Positions 51,479 to 59,461 of a stretch of DNA of 64,000 nucleotides are shown here, piece by piece. The stretch's first letter is position 1; each line of letters starts with the position of its first letter. Source of the stretch: Schumannella soli. GTDB lineage: Bacteria; Actinomycetota; Actinomycetes; Actinomycetales; Microbacteriaceae. The position numbers and the translations under genes are program-made. The DNA is taken from NCBI RefSeq assembly GCF_006517435.1, contig NZ_VHQG01000002.1, positions 1,134,799-1,198,798 of the forward strand, written 5' to 3'. Under the pieces are notes generated by a model, which had not been told where the DNA came from, did no database searches, and was given only the letters and a program-made list of their open reading frames with translations.

Positions 51479-53014
51479 TCAGGCCTCCGGAAGCTTAGCA
51501 GAGCCCGCGTCGGTCGACGACGTGCTCTCGGCATCCATTTCCGCGTCGGCCGAAGCGGACTCGGCCGGCTTCTCGGCGGCCTCGTCAGTCGCCCGCTCGG
51601 CGGGCTTCGCCTCCGGCTTCTCGGCGGCCTTCGCCTCCGTCACCTCGGGCGCCTTCTCCGTCGGCTTCTCGCGCGCCGGCATCGGCCGCCCCTCGATCAC
51701 GGCACGCAGCCGCTCGAGCCGGGGCCCGACCTCGCGCTCGTGCCCGTTCCCGGTCGGCGTGTAGTAGCGGGTGCCGACGAGCTCGTCGGGCAGGTACTGC
51801 TGCTCGGCGACGCCGAACGGGGCGTCGTGGGCGTAGCGGTAGCCCTGCCCGTGCCCCAGCCGCTTCGCGCCCGGGTAGTGCGCGTCGCGCAGGTGCTTCG
51901 GCACGCGGCCGATGCGGCCCGCCTTCACATCCGCGATCGCCGCGTTGATGCCGTTGTAGGCCGCATTCGACTTCGGCGCCGTCGCGAGGTAGACGACGGC
52001 CTCAGCGAGCGGGATGCGCCCCTCGGGCATGCCGATCATCTGCACGGCCTCCGCCGCGGCCACCGCGATCGGCAGCGCCTGCGGGTCGGCCATACCGATG
52101 TCCTCCGCTGCGGAGATGATGACCCGACGCGCGATGAAGCGCGGATCCTCCCCCGCCTCGATCATGCGCGCCAGGTAGTGGAGCGCCGCATCCACGTCGC
52201 TGCCGCGCACGCTCTTGATGAAGGCGCTGATCACGTCGTAGTGCTCGTCGCCGTTGCGGTCGTAGCGCAGCAGCGCGCGGTCGACGCTCGCGGCGACGAT
52301 GTCGGCCGTCACGATCGGGGTCTCGCCCTCGGGCGTCTGCGAGGCCGCGGAGCCGGCCGAGGCCTCGAGCGCGGTGAGCGCGCGCCGCGCATCCCCTGAC
52401 GCCAGGCGGATGAGCGCCGCCCGCGCCTCGGCATCCACCTCGACCGCACCGCGCAGCCCGCGGTCGTCGGCGACGGCGCGATCGATCAGCAGACCCAGAT
52501 CGTCGTCGTCGAGCTGCTGCAGGGTCAGCAGCAGCGAGCGCGAGAGCAGCGGCGAGATCACCGAGAACGACGGGTTCTCGGTCGTCGCCGCGACGAGCGT
52601 CACCCAGCCGTTCTCGACGCCCGGCAGCAGGCCATCCTGCTGGGCCTTGGTGAAACGGTGGATCTCGTCGAGGAAGAGGACGGTCGAGACGCCATACAGA
52701 TCGCGGTTGGTCTGGGCGTCGACCATGACCTGCCGCACGTCCTTGACGCCGGCCGTGACCGCCGAGAGCTCGACGAAGCGCCGGCCGGAGCTGTGCGCGA
52801 TCGCCTGCGCCAGCGTCGTCTTGCCGGTGCCCGGAGGACCCCAGAGGATGACCGACACCGCACCCGAGGTGCCGGTCGTGTCGTTCGCCAGATTCACCAG
52901 CGGCGAGCCCGGGCGCAGAAGGTGCTGCTGCCCGGCGACTTCATCGAGCGAGGTCGGACGCATCCGCACCGCCAGCGGGGTCGATCCGGCGAAGAGCCCC
53001 TGCTGGCTGGCCAT
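51479..53014 (-). CDS. rarA: Replication-associated recombination protein A (RarA/MgsA)
   Basis: RarA is a clamp-loader-like AAA+ ATPase that acts at stalled replication forks. The 511-residue protein has Walker A GPPGTGKT at 59-66, Walker [10 protein letters not shown], sensor TTENPSF, and the C-terminal tetramerisation region with [15 protein letters not shown] and GYRYAHDAP. The last 75 residues are a low-complexity Glu/Ala/Lys/Pro tail, not part of the ATPase. It diverges from the cyclophilin gene across 166 nt. Confidence 0.95.
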   Translation of the reverse strand: MASQQGLFAGSTPLAVRMRPTSLDEVAGQQHLLRPGSPLVNLANDTTGTSGAVSVILWGPPGTGKTTLAQAIAHSSGRRFVELSAVTAGVKDVRQVMVDAQTNRDLYGVSTVLFLDEIHRFTKAQQDGLLPGVENGWVTLVAATTENPSFSVISPLLSRSLLLTLQQLDDDDLGLLIDRAVADDRGLRGAVEVDAEARAALIRLASGDARRALTALEASAGSAASQTPEGETPIVTADIVAASVDRALLRYDRNGDEHYDVISAFIKSVRGSDVDAALHYLARMIEAGEDPRFIARRVIISAAEDIGMADPQALPIAVAAAEAVQMIGMPEGRIPLAEAVVYLATAPKSNAAYNGINAAIADVKAGRIGRVPKHLRDAHYPGAKRLGHGQGYRYAHDAPFGVAEQQYLPDELVGTRYYTPTGNGHEREVGPRLERLRAVIEGRPMPAREKPTEKAPEVTEAKAAEKPEAKPAERATDEAAEKPAESASADAEMDAESTSSTDAGSAKLPEA

Positions 53015-53128
53015 GCGCCCACGCTACAGCCGGCGGCCGACACGAGCCGACCCGCGTCGCCGCATCCCGCGAGGCCCCGTCGCGACGCGCTGCGCGAGGT
53101 GGCGCAGGGAGGAGGGGCGCGGCTTGGT

Positions 53129-53134
53129 TAGAGT
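53129..53134 (+). promoter_or_regulatory. -10 box of the cyclophilin gene (TAGAGT)
   Basis: TAGAGT fits TANNNT and lies 46 nt before the GTG start. No -35 box at good spacing is clear. A GGGAGG ribosome binding site follows at 53171-53176. Confidence 0.4.
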
Positions 53135-53180
53135 TCTCGGTGGCCGCGATGACCGCGGCCTCGACGACACGGGAGGTCCG

Positions 53181-53975
53181 GTGGCACCGAGCAGGAACGA
53201 GCGCGATGCGCGCGAGGCGCGCGATCGACTCCGCAGCTACTCGGCCCGGCAGCAGGTGCACGAGGGCCAGCGCAAGCGCCGCTGGCGCGACAACCTGCTC
53301 GCGATCGTGGGCGTCGTCGTCGTGGCGGGCCTCGCGGCCGGCACGCAGATCTTCTATTTCACCGCCGGACCCGGTGGCTCGGGCGGCAAGGACAGCGCCA
53401 GCCCCTCGCCCTCGGCGTCGCCCAGCGACTCGGCCGAGCAGAACAAGGGCGACGTGCCCGATCCGAGTCTCGCCGAGGGGCGCGACTGGACCGGCACGCT
53501 CACGCTCAACGAGATCGCGCTCGGCGTGACCCTCGACGGTGCGAAGGCGCCGCAGGCGGTCAGCTCGATCATCCAGGACGTGAAGAAGAGCTACTACCCG
53601 GGCAAGACCTGCCACCGCCTGACCGATTCGACCGACTTCGGCGTGCTGCAGTGCGGCTCGCTCACCGGCGACGGCAGCGGCGATCCCGACTTCCAGTACG
53701 GACCGGTCGAGAACGCGCCCGAGGACGGCGTGTACCCGGCGGGCACCATCGCGATGGCGCGCGCCAGCTCGCAGTACTCGATGGACCACCAGTTCTTCGT
53801 CGTCTACAAGGACACCAAGCTGCCCACCGACGGCGGCGGCTACACCGTGGTCGGCAAGGTCACGAGCGGCCTCGACAAGCTGAAGAGCGAGATCGTCGAC
53901 AAGGGCATCACCGGCGGCTCGTCGGATGGCGCACCCACCGTCGCGACGAAGATCACGGCCTTCAGCCTGAAGTGA
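53181..53975 (+). CDS. Membrane-anchored cyclophilin-type peptidyl-prolyl isomerase
   Basis: This 264-residue protein has a basic, charged cytoplasmic N-terminus, one membrane helix (38-60), a Gly/Ser/Pro/Asp-rich linker (62-95) and an extracellular cyclophilin domain (about 98-264). The catalytic Arg is kept in CHRLTDSTDFGVLQCGS, and QFFVVYKD and GYTVVGKVTSGLD match the core. Several substrate-pocket aromatics differ from model cyclophilins, so activity may be weak. M. tuberculosis has a similar gene (Rv2582) next to relA, the same neighbourhood as here. GGGAGG 4 nt before the GTG supports this start. Confidence 0.9.
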   Translation: MAPSRNERDAREARDRLRSYSARQQVHEGQRKRRWRDNLLAIVGVVVVAGLAAGTQIFYFTAGPGGSGGKDSASPSPSASPSDSAEQNKGDVPDPSLAEGRDWTGTLTLNEIALGVTLDGAKAPQAVSSIIQDVKKSYYPGKTCHRLTDSTDFGVLQCGSLTGDGSGDPDFQYGPVENAPEDGVYPAGTIAMARASSQYSMDHQFFVVYKDTKLPTDGGGYTVVGKVTSGLDKLKSEIVDKGITGGSSDGAPTVATKITAFSLK

Positions 53976-53976
53976 T

Positions 53977-54002
53977 CGCGCGGTCGTCGCCGCGACCGCG
54001 CG
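53977..54002 (+). terminator. Terminator of the cyclophilin gene
   Basis: CGCGCGGTCG (53977-53986) and its exact complement (53993-54002) form a 10-bp stem with the loop TCGCCG. It begins 2 nt after the stop codon. Confidence 0.65.
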
Positions 54003-54056
54003 CCACGACGATGACGCCCGCTCCGAACTCGGGGTGAGCCGCAGGCGAGGGTGCCC

Positions 54057-54062
54057 TAGGCT
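54057..54062 (+). promoter_or_regulatory. -10 box of the DUF349 gene (TAGGCT)
   Basis: TAGGCT fits TANNNT and is the same hexamer seen before pdtaR, pyrR and the YtxH-like gene. Transcription from about 54069 would give a 45-nt leader. Confidence 0.5.
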
Positions 54063-54113
54063 GGACGGCGCCGGTGCGCCTCCGCCCGGGATGACGACGA
54101 AGTGGGATCGAAC

Positions 54114-55343
54114 GTGAGCGACCAGAGCACGCCCTGGGGACGTGTCGACGACGACGGCACCGTGTACGTGCGGGAGGGCGACGCCGAACGGGCCGTCGGT
54201 CAGTACCCCGACGCGACGCCCGAGGAGGCGCTCGCGTACTTCACCCGCAAGTTCGTCGAGCTCGAGGGCCAGGTGACGCTGCTCGAGCAGCGCATCCTCA
54301 AGGGCGCCCCCGCCGGCGACGTCGCGAAGGCGCTCAAGCACCTCGGCGAGTCCGTCGCCGAGCCGAACGCCGTCGGCGACCTCGCGTCGCTGCGCGCCCG
54401 CGTCGAGAAGCTCGGCGGCACCGTCGGCGAGCTGACCGAGAAGCAGAGCGAAGAGGCCCGCGAGGCCGTGCAGCAGGGGCTCGCCGAGCGCGAGACCATC
54501 GTCGTCGCCGCCGAGAAGCTCGCCGCGCAGGATCCGGCGCGCGTGCAGTGGAAGCAGGCGAGCGCCGAGCTCGACAGCCTGTTCCAGCAGTGGCAGCGCC
54601 ACCAGCAGGACGGCCCCCGCCTTCCCAAGGGCGAGAGCAATGAGCTGTGGAAGCGCTTCCGCGCCGCGCGCAGCACGATCGAGACCCACCGCAAGGCGTT
54701 CTTCGCCGAGCTGGACAGCGCCCACAAGGACGCCCGCACGCGCAAGCAGTCGCTCGTCGAGAAGGCCGAGTCGCTCGCGTCGCGCGGCGCCGCCGGCATC
54801 CCCGACTACCGCAACCTGCTCGACGACTGGAAGCGCGCCGGTCGCGCCGGCAAGAAGGCCGACGACGCGCTCTGGGCGCGGTTCAAGGCCGCGGGCGACG
54901 TGCTCTACCAGGCGAAGGCCGAGGTCGACGCCGTCGAGGACGAGGAGTTCCGCGGCAACCTCGATCTCAAGCTCGAGCTGCTCACCGAGGCGGAGAAGAT
55001 CCTCGAGGTCGACGACCGCGTCAAGGCCAAGGAGCTCCTGCTCGGCGTGCAGCGCCGCTGGGATGCCATCGGCAAGGTGCCGCGCGACAGCATCCGGACG
55101 GTCGAAGACCGTCTGCGCAAGGTCGAGACGCACGTGCGCAAGCTCGACGAAGACCACTGGAACCGCAGCGACCCCGAGAAGCAGGCGCGCTCCGAGGGCT
55201 TCGCCGCTCTGCTCGGCGCCGCGATCGACAAGCTCGAGAGCGACATCGCCGACGCCAAGAAGCGCGGCGACGCGAAGAAGCAGGCCGCGCTCGAGGAGGA
55301 GCTCGCCTCACGCCGCGCCCTGCTCGGCGCCGTCAAGAACTGA
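54114..55343 (+). CDS. DUF349 domain-containing protein
   Basis: This 409-residue, highly charged protein is mostly alpha-helical and coiled-coil-like. It contains repeated DUF349 units with W-x-x-A/I-G and LWxRF signatures (QWQRHQQDGPR, ELWKRFRAARS, LLDDWKRAGRAGKKADDALWARFKAA, RRWDAIGKVPR). The role of DUF349 in actinobacteria is unknown. E. coli YfbR-like names do not apply, and I assign no function. I chose the GTG at 54114 (VSDQSTPWGRV) over a GTG at 54102 because GGGAT lies about 6 nt upstream. Two good hairpins flank it, so it is probably transcribed alone. Confidence 0.88.
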   Translation: MSDQSTPWGRVDDDGTVYVREGDAERAVGQYPDATPEEALAYFTRKFVELEGQVTLLEQRILKGAPAGDVAKALKHLGESVAEPNAVGDLASLRARVEKLGGTVGELTEKQSEEAREAVQQGLAERETIVVAAEKLAAQDPARVQWKQASAELDSLFQQWQRHQQDGPRLPKGESNELWKRFRAARSTIETHRKAFFAELDSAHKDARTRKQSLVEKAESLASRGAAGIPDYRNLLDDWKRAGRAGKKADDALWARFKAAGDVLYQAKAEVDAVEDEEFRGNLDLKLELLTEAEKILEVDDRVKAKELLLGVQRRWDAIGKVPRDSIRTVEDRLRKVETHVRKLDEDHWNRSDPEKQARSEGFAALLGAAIDKLESDIADAKKRGDAKKQAALEEELASRRALLGAVKN

Positions 55344-55386
55344 TCGCGCCGGCGTCGCGCCCGCGGGTGCGCGCCGTCGCTCTCCA

Positions 55387-55416
55387 CAGCCCCGGTCTGT
55401 CCACAGATCGGGGCTG
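55387..55416 (+). terminator. Terminator of the DUF349 gene
   Basis: CAGCCCCGGTCTG (55387-55399) pairs with 55404-55416 over 13 positions (12 Watson-Crick pairs and one G-T) around the loop TCCA. It begins 43 nt after the stop and ends 39 nt before the next start. Confidence 0.75.
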
Positions 55417-55455
55417 CGGCGTCTCCGGGCCGGCGATCGCGCGGAGGATCGAGGC

Positions 55456-56127
55456 ATGCCTCTCCCCCGCGTGCTGTTCCCCGCTCCCGCCCGATCGGGA
55501 GCGGTCGCCCGCCGCCCCGGGGACGGCGCGGACGGCTCGGGCGGCGGAGCGCGCGGCGTCGACGACGCGATGGATCTCCCGGAGGCGGAGCTGCGTGCCG
55601 CAGGACTCGACGGAGAGCTCTTCGCGCTCGGCGACGGCTACTGTCCGAGCGACGTGCTCGTCGGGCCCGCCGAGCGGCTGCGCTCGATCCTGCAGACGCG
55701 GTCCCGCCGCCTCGCCGCCGAGGGCATGACCGCGGCGTGGGTCTGGGGCGCGCTGCCGATGCCGCCGTCCGTCGTGCGTCTCTGCTGCGCGCTCGGCAGC
55801 CGCGCCGAGGGCTCCGGCGCCGGCGTCGAGGTGCGCGAGCTGACGCTGCGCGACGACGAACTGCGGCGACTCGATGGCCTCGGCATCACCTCACCGCTGC
55901 GCACGCTGGTCGACATCGCCCGCGATCCGCGCGAGATCGAGCGGGGCGACGTCGCGCTCCGGGCGCTGCTCGACCGCGCCGACGTCAGCGTCGACGCCGC
56001 GCTGGCCCGGCTCGACCACGGGCGCGGGCTGCCGGGGCGGCGACGCGCGACTGAGCGGCTGCGCCGACTCGAGCTCGCCGACACGAGCGCGGGTGCGGCC
56101 GGTGACCGGCGATTCAGCCGCTGTTGA
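55456..56127 (+). CDS. AbiEi-like / DUF559-associated protein without nuclease domain
   Basis: The 223-residue protein resembles the N-terminal and middle parts of actinobacterial AbiEi-like proteins. It has a segment like RSILQTRSRRLAAEGMTAAWVWGALPMPP, a central strand region, and the hallmark LGITSPLRTLVDIARDP at about 136-152. The C-terminal DUF559-type endonuclease domain often fused to this module is missing. No AbiEii-like nucleotidyltransferase lies beside it, so a working toxin-antitoxin pair is unlikely here. Cys at 62, 111-112 and the last residue form no motif. The assignment is by resemblance only. Its last 14 bases overlap the end of the convergent rel gene. Confidence 0.65.
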   Translation: MPLPRVLFPAPARSGAVARRPGDGADGSGGGARGVDDAMDLPEAELRAAGLDGELFALGDGYCPSDVLVGPAERLRSILQTRSRRLAAEGMTAAWVWGALPMPPSVVRLCCALGSRAEGSGAGVEVRELTLRDDELRRLDGLGITSPLRTLVDIARDPREIERGDVALRALLDRADVSVDAALARLDHGRGLPGRRRATERLRRLELADTSAGAAGDRRFSRC

Positions 56128-58369
56128 CGCGGTAGACGTCGTAGACGGCGTCGATGCGGCGCACGGCGTTGAGCAGACGATCGAGGTGCACCGTATCGCC
56201 CATCTCGAAGACGAAACGGCTGATCGCGAGGCGGTCACTCGAGGTCGACACCGACGCCGAGAGGATGTTGACGTGATGCTCGGAGAGCACCCGCGTCACA
56301 TCCGACAGCAGACCCGAGCGGTCGAGCGCCTCGACCTGGATGTGCACGAGGAACAGGCTGCGCGAGGTCGGCGCCCACTCCACGTCGATCATCCGGTCGG
56401 GCTCGGCGGTGAGCGTCTTCACGTTCGGGCAGTCGTCGCGATGCACGCTCACGCCGGCGCCGCGGGTGACGAAGCCGACGATGACATCGCCCGGAACCGG
56501 GGTGCAGCACTTGGCGAGCTTGACGAGGATGTCGGGCGCCCCGCGTACGAGCACGCCGGAATCGCTCGTGCGCAGCTGTCGGCCACGGGCCCGGCTCGGC
56601 ACCGAGACCTCGTGCTCCTCGACCTCGCCCTCGCCCTGCACGAGCGCGACGACCTTCTCGATCACCGACTGCGTCGAGACGTGACCCTCGCCGACCGCGG
56701 CGTAGAGCGCATCCACGCCCTCGTAGCGCAGGCTGTGCGCCACCTCGCCGACCGAGTCCTGGTTCATCAGCTTCTGCAGCGGCAGGTTCTGCTTGCGCAT
56801 CGCGCGCGCGATCGCGTCGCGACCCTGCTCGATCGCCTCCTCGCGGCGCTCCTTCGTGAACCAGCCGCGGATCTTGTTGCGCGCGCGGGGGCTCTTGACG
56901 AAGTTGAGCCAGTCCTTGCTCGGCGCCGCGTCGGGGTTCTTCGAGGTGAACACCTCGACCGAGTCGCCCGAGTTCAGCGTCGACTCCAGCGGCACCAGAC
57001 GCCCGTTGACCTTGGCGCCCATCGTGCGGTGGCCGACCTCGGTGTGCACGGCGTAGGCGAAGTCGACCGGCGTCGCCCCAGCCGGCAGGCCGATGACCTT
57101 GCCCTGCGGCGTGAAGACGTAGACCTCCTTCGCCCCGATCTCGAAGCGGAGGTTGTCGAGGAACTCGCCGGGGTCGGCCGTCTCGGCCTCCCAGTCGCTG
57201 ATGTGCGCGAGCCAGGCCATCTCGGTGCCGGCCTGCTTCACGTCCGCGGTGCGACCGGCCATCCGCTCCTTGTAGGCCCAGTGCGCGGCGACGCCGAACT
57301 CGGCCCGCTGGTGCATCTCGTGCGTGCGGATCTGGATCTCGACCGCGCGGCCCTTCGGCCCGACCACGGTCGTGTGCAGCGACTGGTACAGGTTGAACTT
57401 CGGTGTCGCGATGTAGTCCTTGAAGCGGCCCGGGATCGGGTTCCACCGCGCGTGGATCGCGCCGAGCACGGCATAGCAGTCGCGGATGTTGTTGACGAGC
57501 ACCCGGATGCCGACGAGGTCGTAGATCTCGTCGAACTCGCGACCGCGCACGACCATCTTCTGGTAGATCGAGTAGTACTGCTTCGGGCGCCCGACGACCT
57601 GGCCCTTGATCTTCTGCGACTTCAGGTCGTCGGCGACCGAGTCGATGACCTGCTGCACGAACTCCTCGCGCTCCGGCGTGCGGTCGCGCACGAGGCTCTC
57701 GATCTCGACGTAGAGCTTCGGGTAGAGCACCGCGAAGCTCAGGTCCTCGAGCTCCCACTTGATCGTCTGGATGCCGAGACGGTGCGCGAGCGGCGCATAG
57801 ATCTCGATGGTCTCCTGCGCCTTGCGCCGGGCGGACTCCGCCGGCACGAAGCCCCAGGTGCGGGCGTTGTGCAGGCGGTCGGCGAGCTTGATGATCAGCA
57901 CGCGGATGTCCTTCGACATCGCCACGACCATCTTGCGCACGGTCTCCGCCTGCGCGCTGTCGCCGTACTTCAGCTTGTCGAGCTTGGTGACGCCATCGAC
58001 GAGCATCGCGACCTCGTCGCCGAAGTCGGCGCGCAGATCGTCGAGCGTGTAGTCGGTGTCCTCGACGGTGTCGTGCAGCAGTGCCGCCGCGATCGTCTTC
58101 GTGCCGATCCCGAGGTCGGCGAGGATCTGCGCGACCGCGACCGGATGCGTGATGTACGGCTCACCCGATCGGCGGATCTGACCGTTGTGCGCCTTGCGGG
58201 CGGTGACGTAGGCGCGGTCGATGAAGCCGAGGTCCGCCTTCGGATGATGCTGACGCACCGTCTTCAGCAGGCGGTCCACTGCGCCCGCCGGCTGAGCCCG
58301 AGAGAACAGCCGCGGCAGGATCGTCCGCAGCGTGGCGGTGCTCGACGGAGACGGCTGGGTCTCGGTCAT
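56114..58369 (-). CDS. relA: Bifunctional (p)ppGpp synthetase/hydrolase Rel
   Basis: Rel makes and degrades (p)ppGpp in the stringent response. The 751-residue protein has the hydrolase HD domain (ALLHDTVEDTDYT at 96-108 and IKLADRLHNART), so hydrolysis should be active. The synthetase domain has GRPKQYYSIYQK and the RFKD motif of bifunctional enzymes. TGS (VYVFTPQGKVIGLPAGATP) and ACT domains complete the C-terminal half. The ATG start has no strong ribosome binding site. The adenine phosphoribosyltransferase gene often found between secF and rel is absent. Confidence 0.97.
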   Translation of the reverse strand: MTETQPSPSSTATLRTILPRLFSRAQPAGAVDRLLKTVRQHHPKADLGFIDRAYVTARKAHNGQIRRSGEPYITHPVAVAQILADLGIGTKTIAAALLHDTVEDTDYTLDDLRADFGDEVAMLVDGVTKLDKLKYGDSAQAETVRKMVVAMSKDIRVLIIKLADRLHNARTWGFVPAESARRKAQETIEIYAPLAHRLGIQTIKWELEDLSFAVLYPKLYVEIESLVRDRTPEREEFVQQVIDSVADDLKSQKIKGQVVGRPKQYYSIYQKMVVRGREFDEIYDLVGIRVLVNNIRDCYAVLGAIHARWNPIPGRFKDYIATPKFNLYQSLHTTVVGPKGRAVEIQIRTHEMHQRAEFGVAAHWAYKERMAGRTADVKQAGTEMAWLAHISDWEAETADPGEFLDNLRFEIGAKEVYVFTPQGKVIGLPAGATPVDFAYAVHTEVGHRTMGAKVNGRLVPLESTLNSGDSVEVFTSKNPDAAPSKDWLNFVKSPRARNKIRGWFTKERREEAIEQGRDAIARAMRKQNLPLQKLMNQDSVGEVAHSLRYEGVDALYAAVGEGHVSTQSVIEKVVALVQGEGEVEEHEVSVPSRARGRQLRTSDSGVLVRGAPDILVKLAKCCTPVPGDVIVGFVTRGAGVSVHRDDCPNVKTLTAEPDRMIDVEWAPTSRSLFLVHIQVEALDRSGLLSDVTRVLSEHHVNILSASVSTSSDRLAISRFVFEMGDTVHLDRLLNAVRRIDAVYDVYRVNSG

Positions 58370-58429
58370 GCGCGCGCCTCCATCCGAGGATGATACGCGC
58401 GCATGACCGGCTTCACGGGATGGCGCCGA

Positions 58430-59461
58430 TCAGGCCGGGACGACGTCGGTCGAGCGCGCACGCTGCTGCAGGATGCGCTTCTCGGCCTTGGCGAGCTCCG
58501 GCTCGCCCTGGCGGAACAGCGCGTACAGCGGCGTCGCGATGAACGGCGTGGAATAGGTGCCGATGATCGTTCCGACGAGCAGTGCGAGCGAGATGTCGCG
58601 CAGCGTGTCGGCGCCGAGCACGAAGGCTCCGATGAACAGGATCGCGGCCACCGGGAGGGCGGCGACGACACCGGTGTTGATCGAGCGCACGAGCGTCTGG
58701 TTCGCAGCGAGGTTGATCGTCTCGCTGAACGTGCGCGTCGAGTCGGGGCCCCACTCGGTGGTGTTCTCGCGCACCTTGTCGAACACCACGACGGTGTCGT
58801 ACAGCGAGAAGCCGAGGATGGTGAGGAAGCCGATGATCGCGGCCGGCGTGATCTCGAATCCGGTCGCCGCGTAGACGCCGATCGTGATCACGAGGTCGTG
58901 CAGCAGCGCGAGCATGGCGGCGGCCGACATCTTCCAGGTGCGGAAGTACAGCGCCATCACGACAGCCGCGAGCAGCAGGAAGACGCCGAGGCCGCGCAGG
59001 GCGTTGCCCGTGACATCCGCACCCCAGGTCGCGCCGATGAACGAGGCCGTGACGTCCTTCTCGGCGACGTCGAACTCCTTCGCGAGGGCGGCGCGCACCT
59101 CCTGCGTCTGCTCGTCCTTCAGCTGCGTGGTCTGCACGCGCAGGCCGTTCTCACCGAGGGTCGACGAGCGCGGCACCGCGTTCGGCACGATCTCGGTCAC
59201 GGTGTCCTCACCGCGCTTCTGCAGCGCGGTCGAGCTGCCCGGGTTCGGGATGTCGCTCACGAGGAACTGCGACCCGCCGCGGAACTCGATGCCGAAGTTG
59301 AACCCGGCGCCGAAGTTGCCGCCACCGCGGATGAAGGGGACGAGGATCGCGATGACCATCAGCGCGATGGCGATCGTGAACCAGATGCGGCGCTTGCCGA
59401 CGAAGGGGACCGAGCGGGCGCCGGTGTAGAGGTCGTTTCCGAACTTCTGCATGCTGGCCAT
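58430..59461 (-). CDS. secF: Protein translocase subunit SecF
   Basis: SecF works with SecD to pull exported proteins across the membrane using the proton gradient. The 343-residue protein has six predicted membrane helices, an extracytoplasmic P1 domain (about 50-140) and the conserved FGIEFRGGSQF and GFSLYDTVVVFDKVREN motifs. Its start overlaps the secD stop by one base (TGATG). Confidence 0.97.
   Translation of the reverse strand: MASMQKFGNDLYTGARSVPFVGKRRIWFTIAIALMVIAILVPFIRGGGNFGAGFNFGIEFRGGSQFLVSDIPNPGSSTALQKRGEDTVTEIVPNAVPRSSTLGENGLRVQTTQLKDEQTQEVRAALAKEFDVAEKDVTASFIGATWGADVTGNALRGLGVFLLLAAVVMALYFRTWKMSAAAMLALLHDLVITIGVYAATGFEITPAAIIGFLTILGFSLYDTVVVFDKVRENTTEWGPDSTRTFSETINLAANQTLVRSINTGVVAALPVAAILFIGAFVLGADTLRDISLALLVGTIIGTYSTPFIATPLYALFRQGEPELAKAEKRILQQRARSTDVVPA

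Noticed and set aside
55381-55416. Two TCCACA motifs resembling DnaA boxes
   Set aside because: Neither matches TTATCCACA well, both are part of the DUF349 terminator hairpin, and there is no AT-rich region or origin gene nearby.
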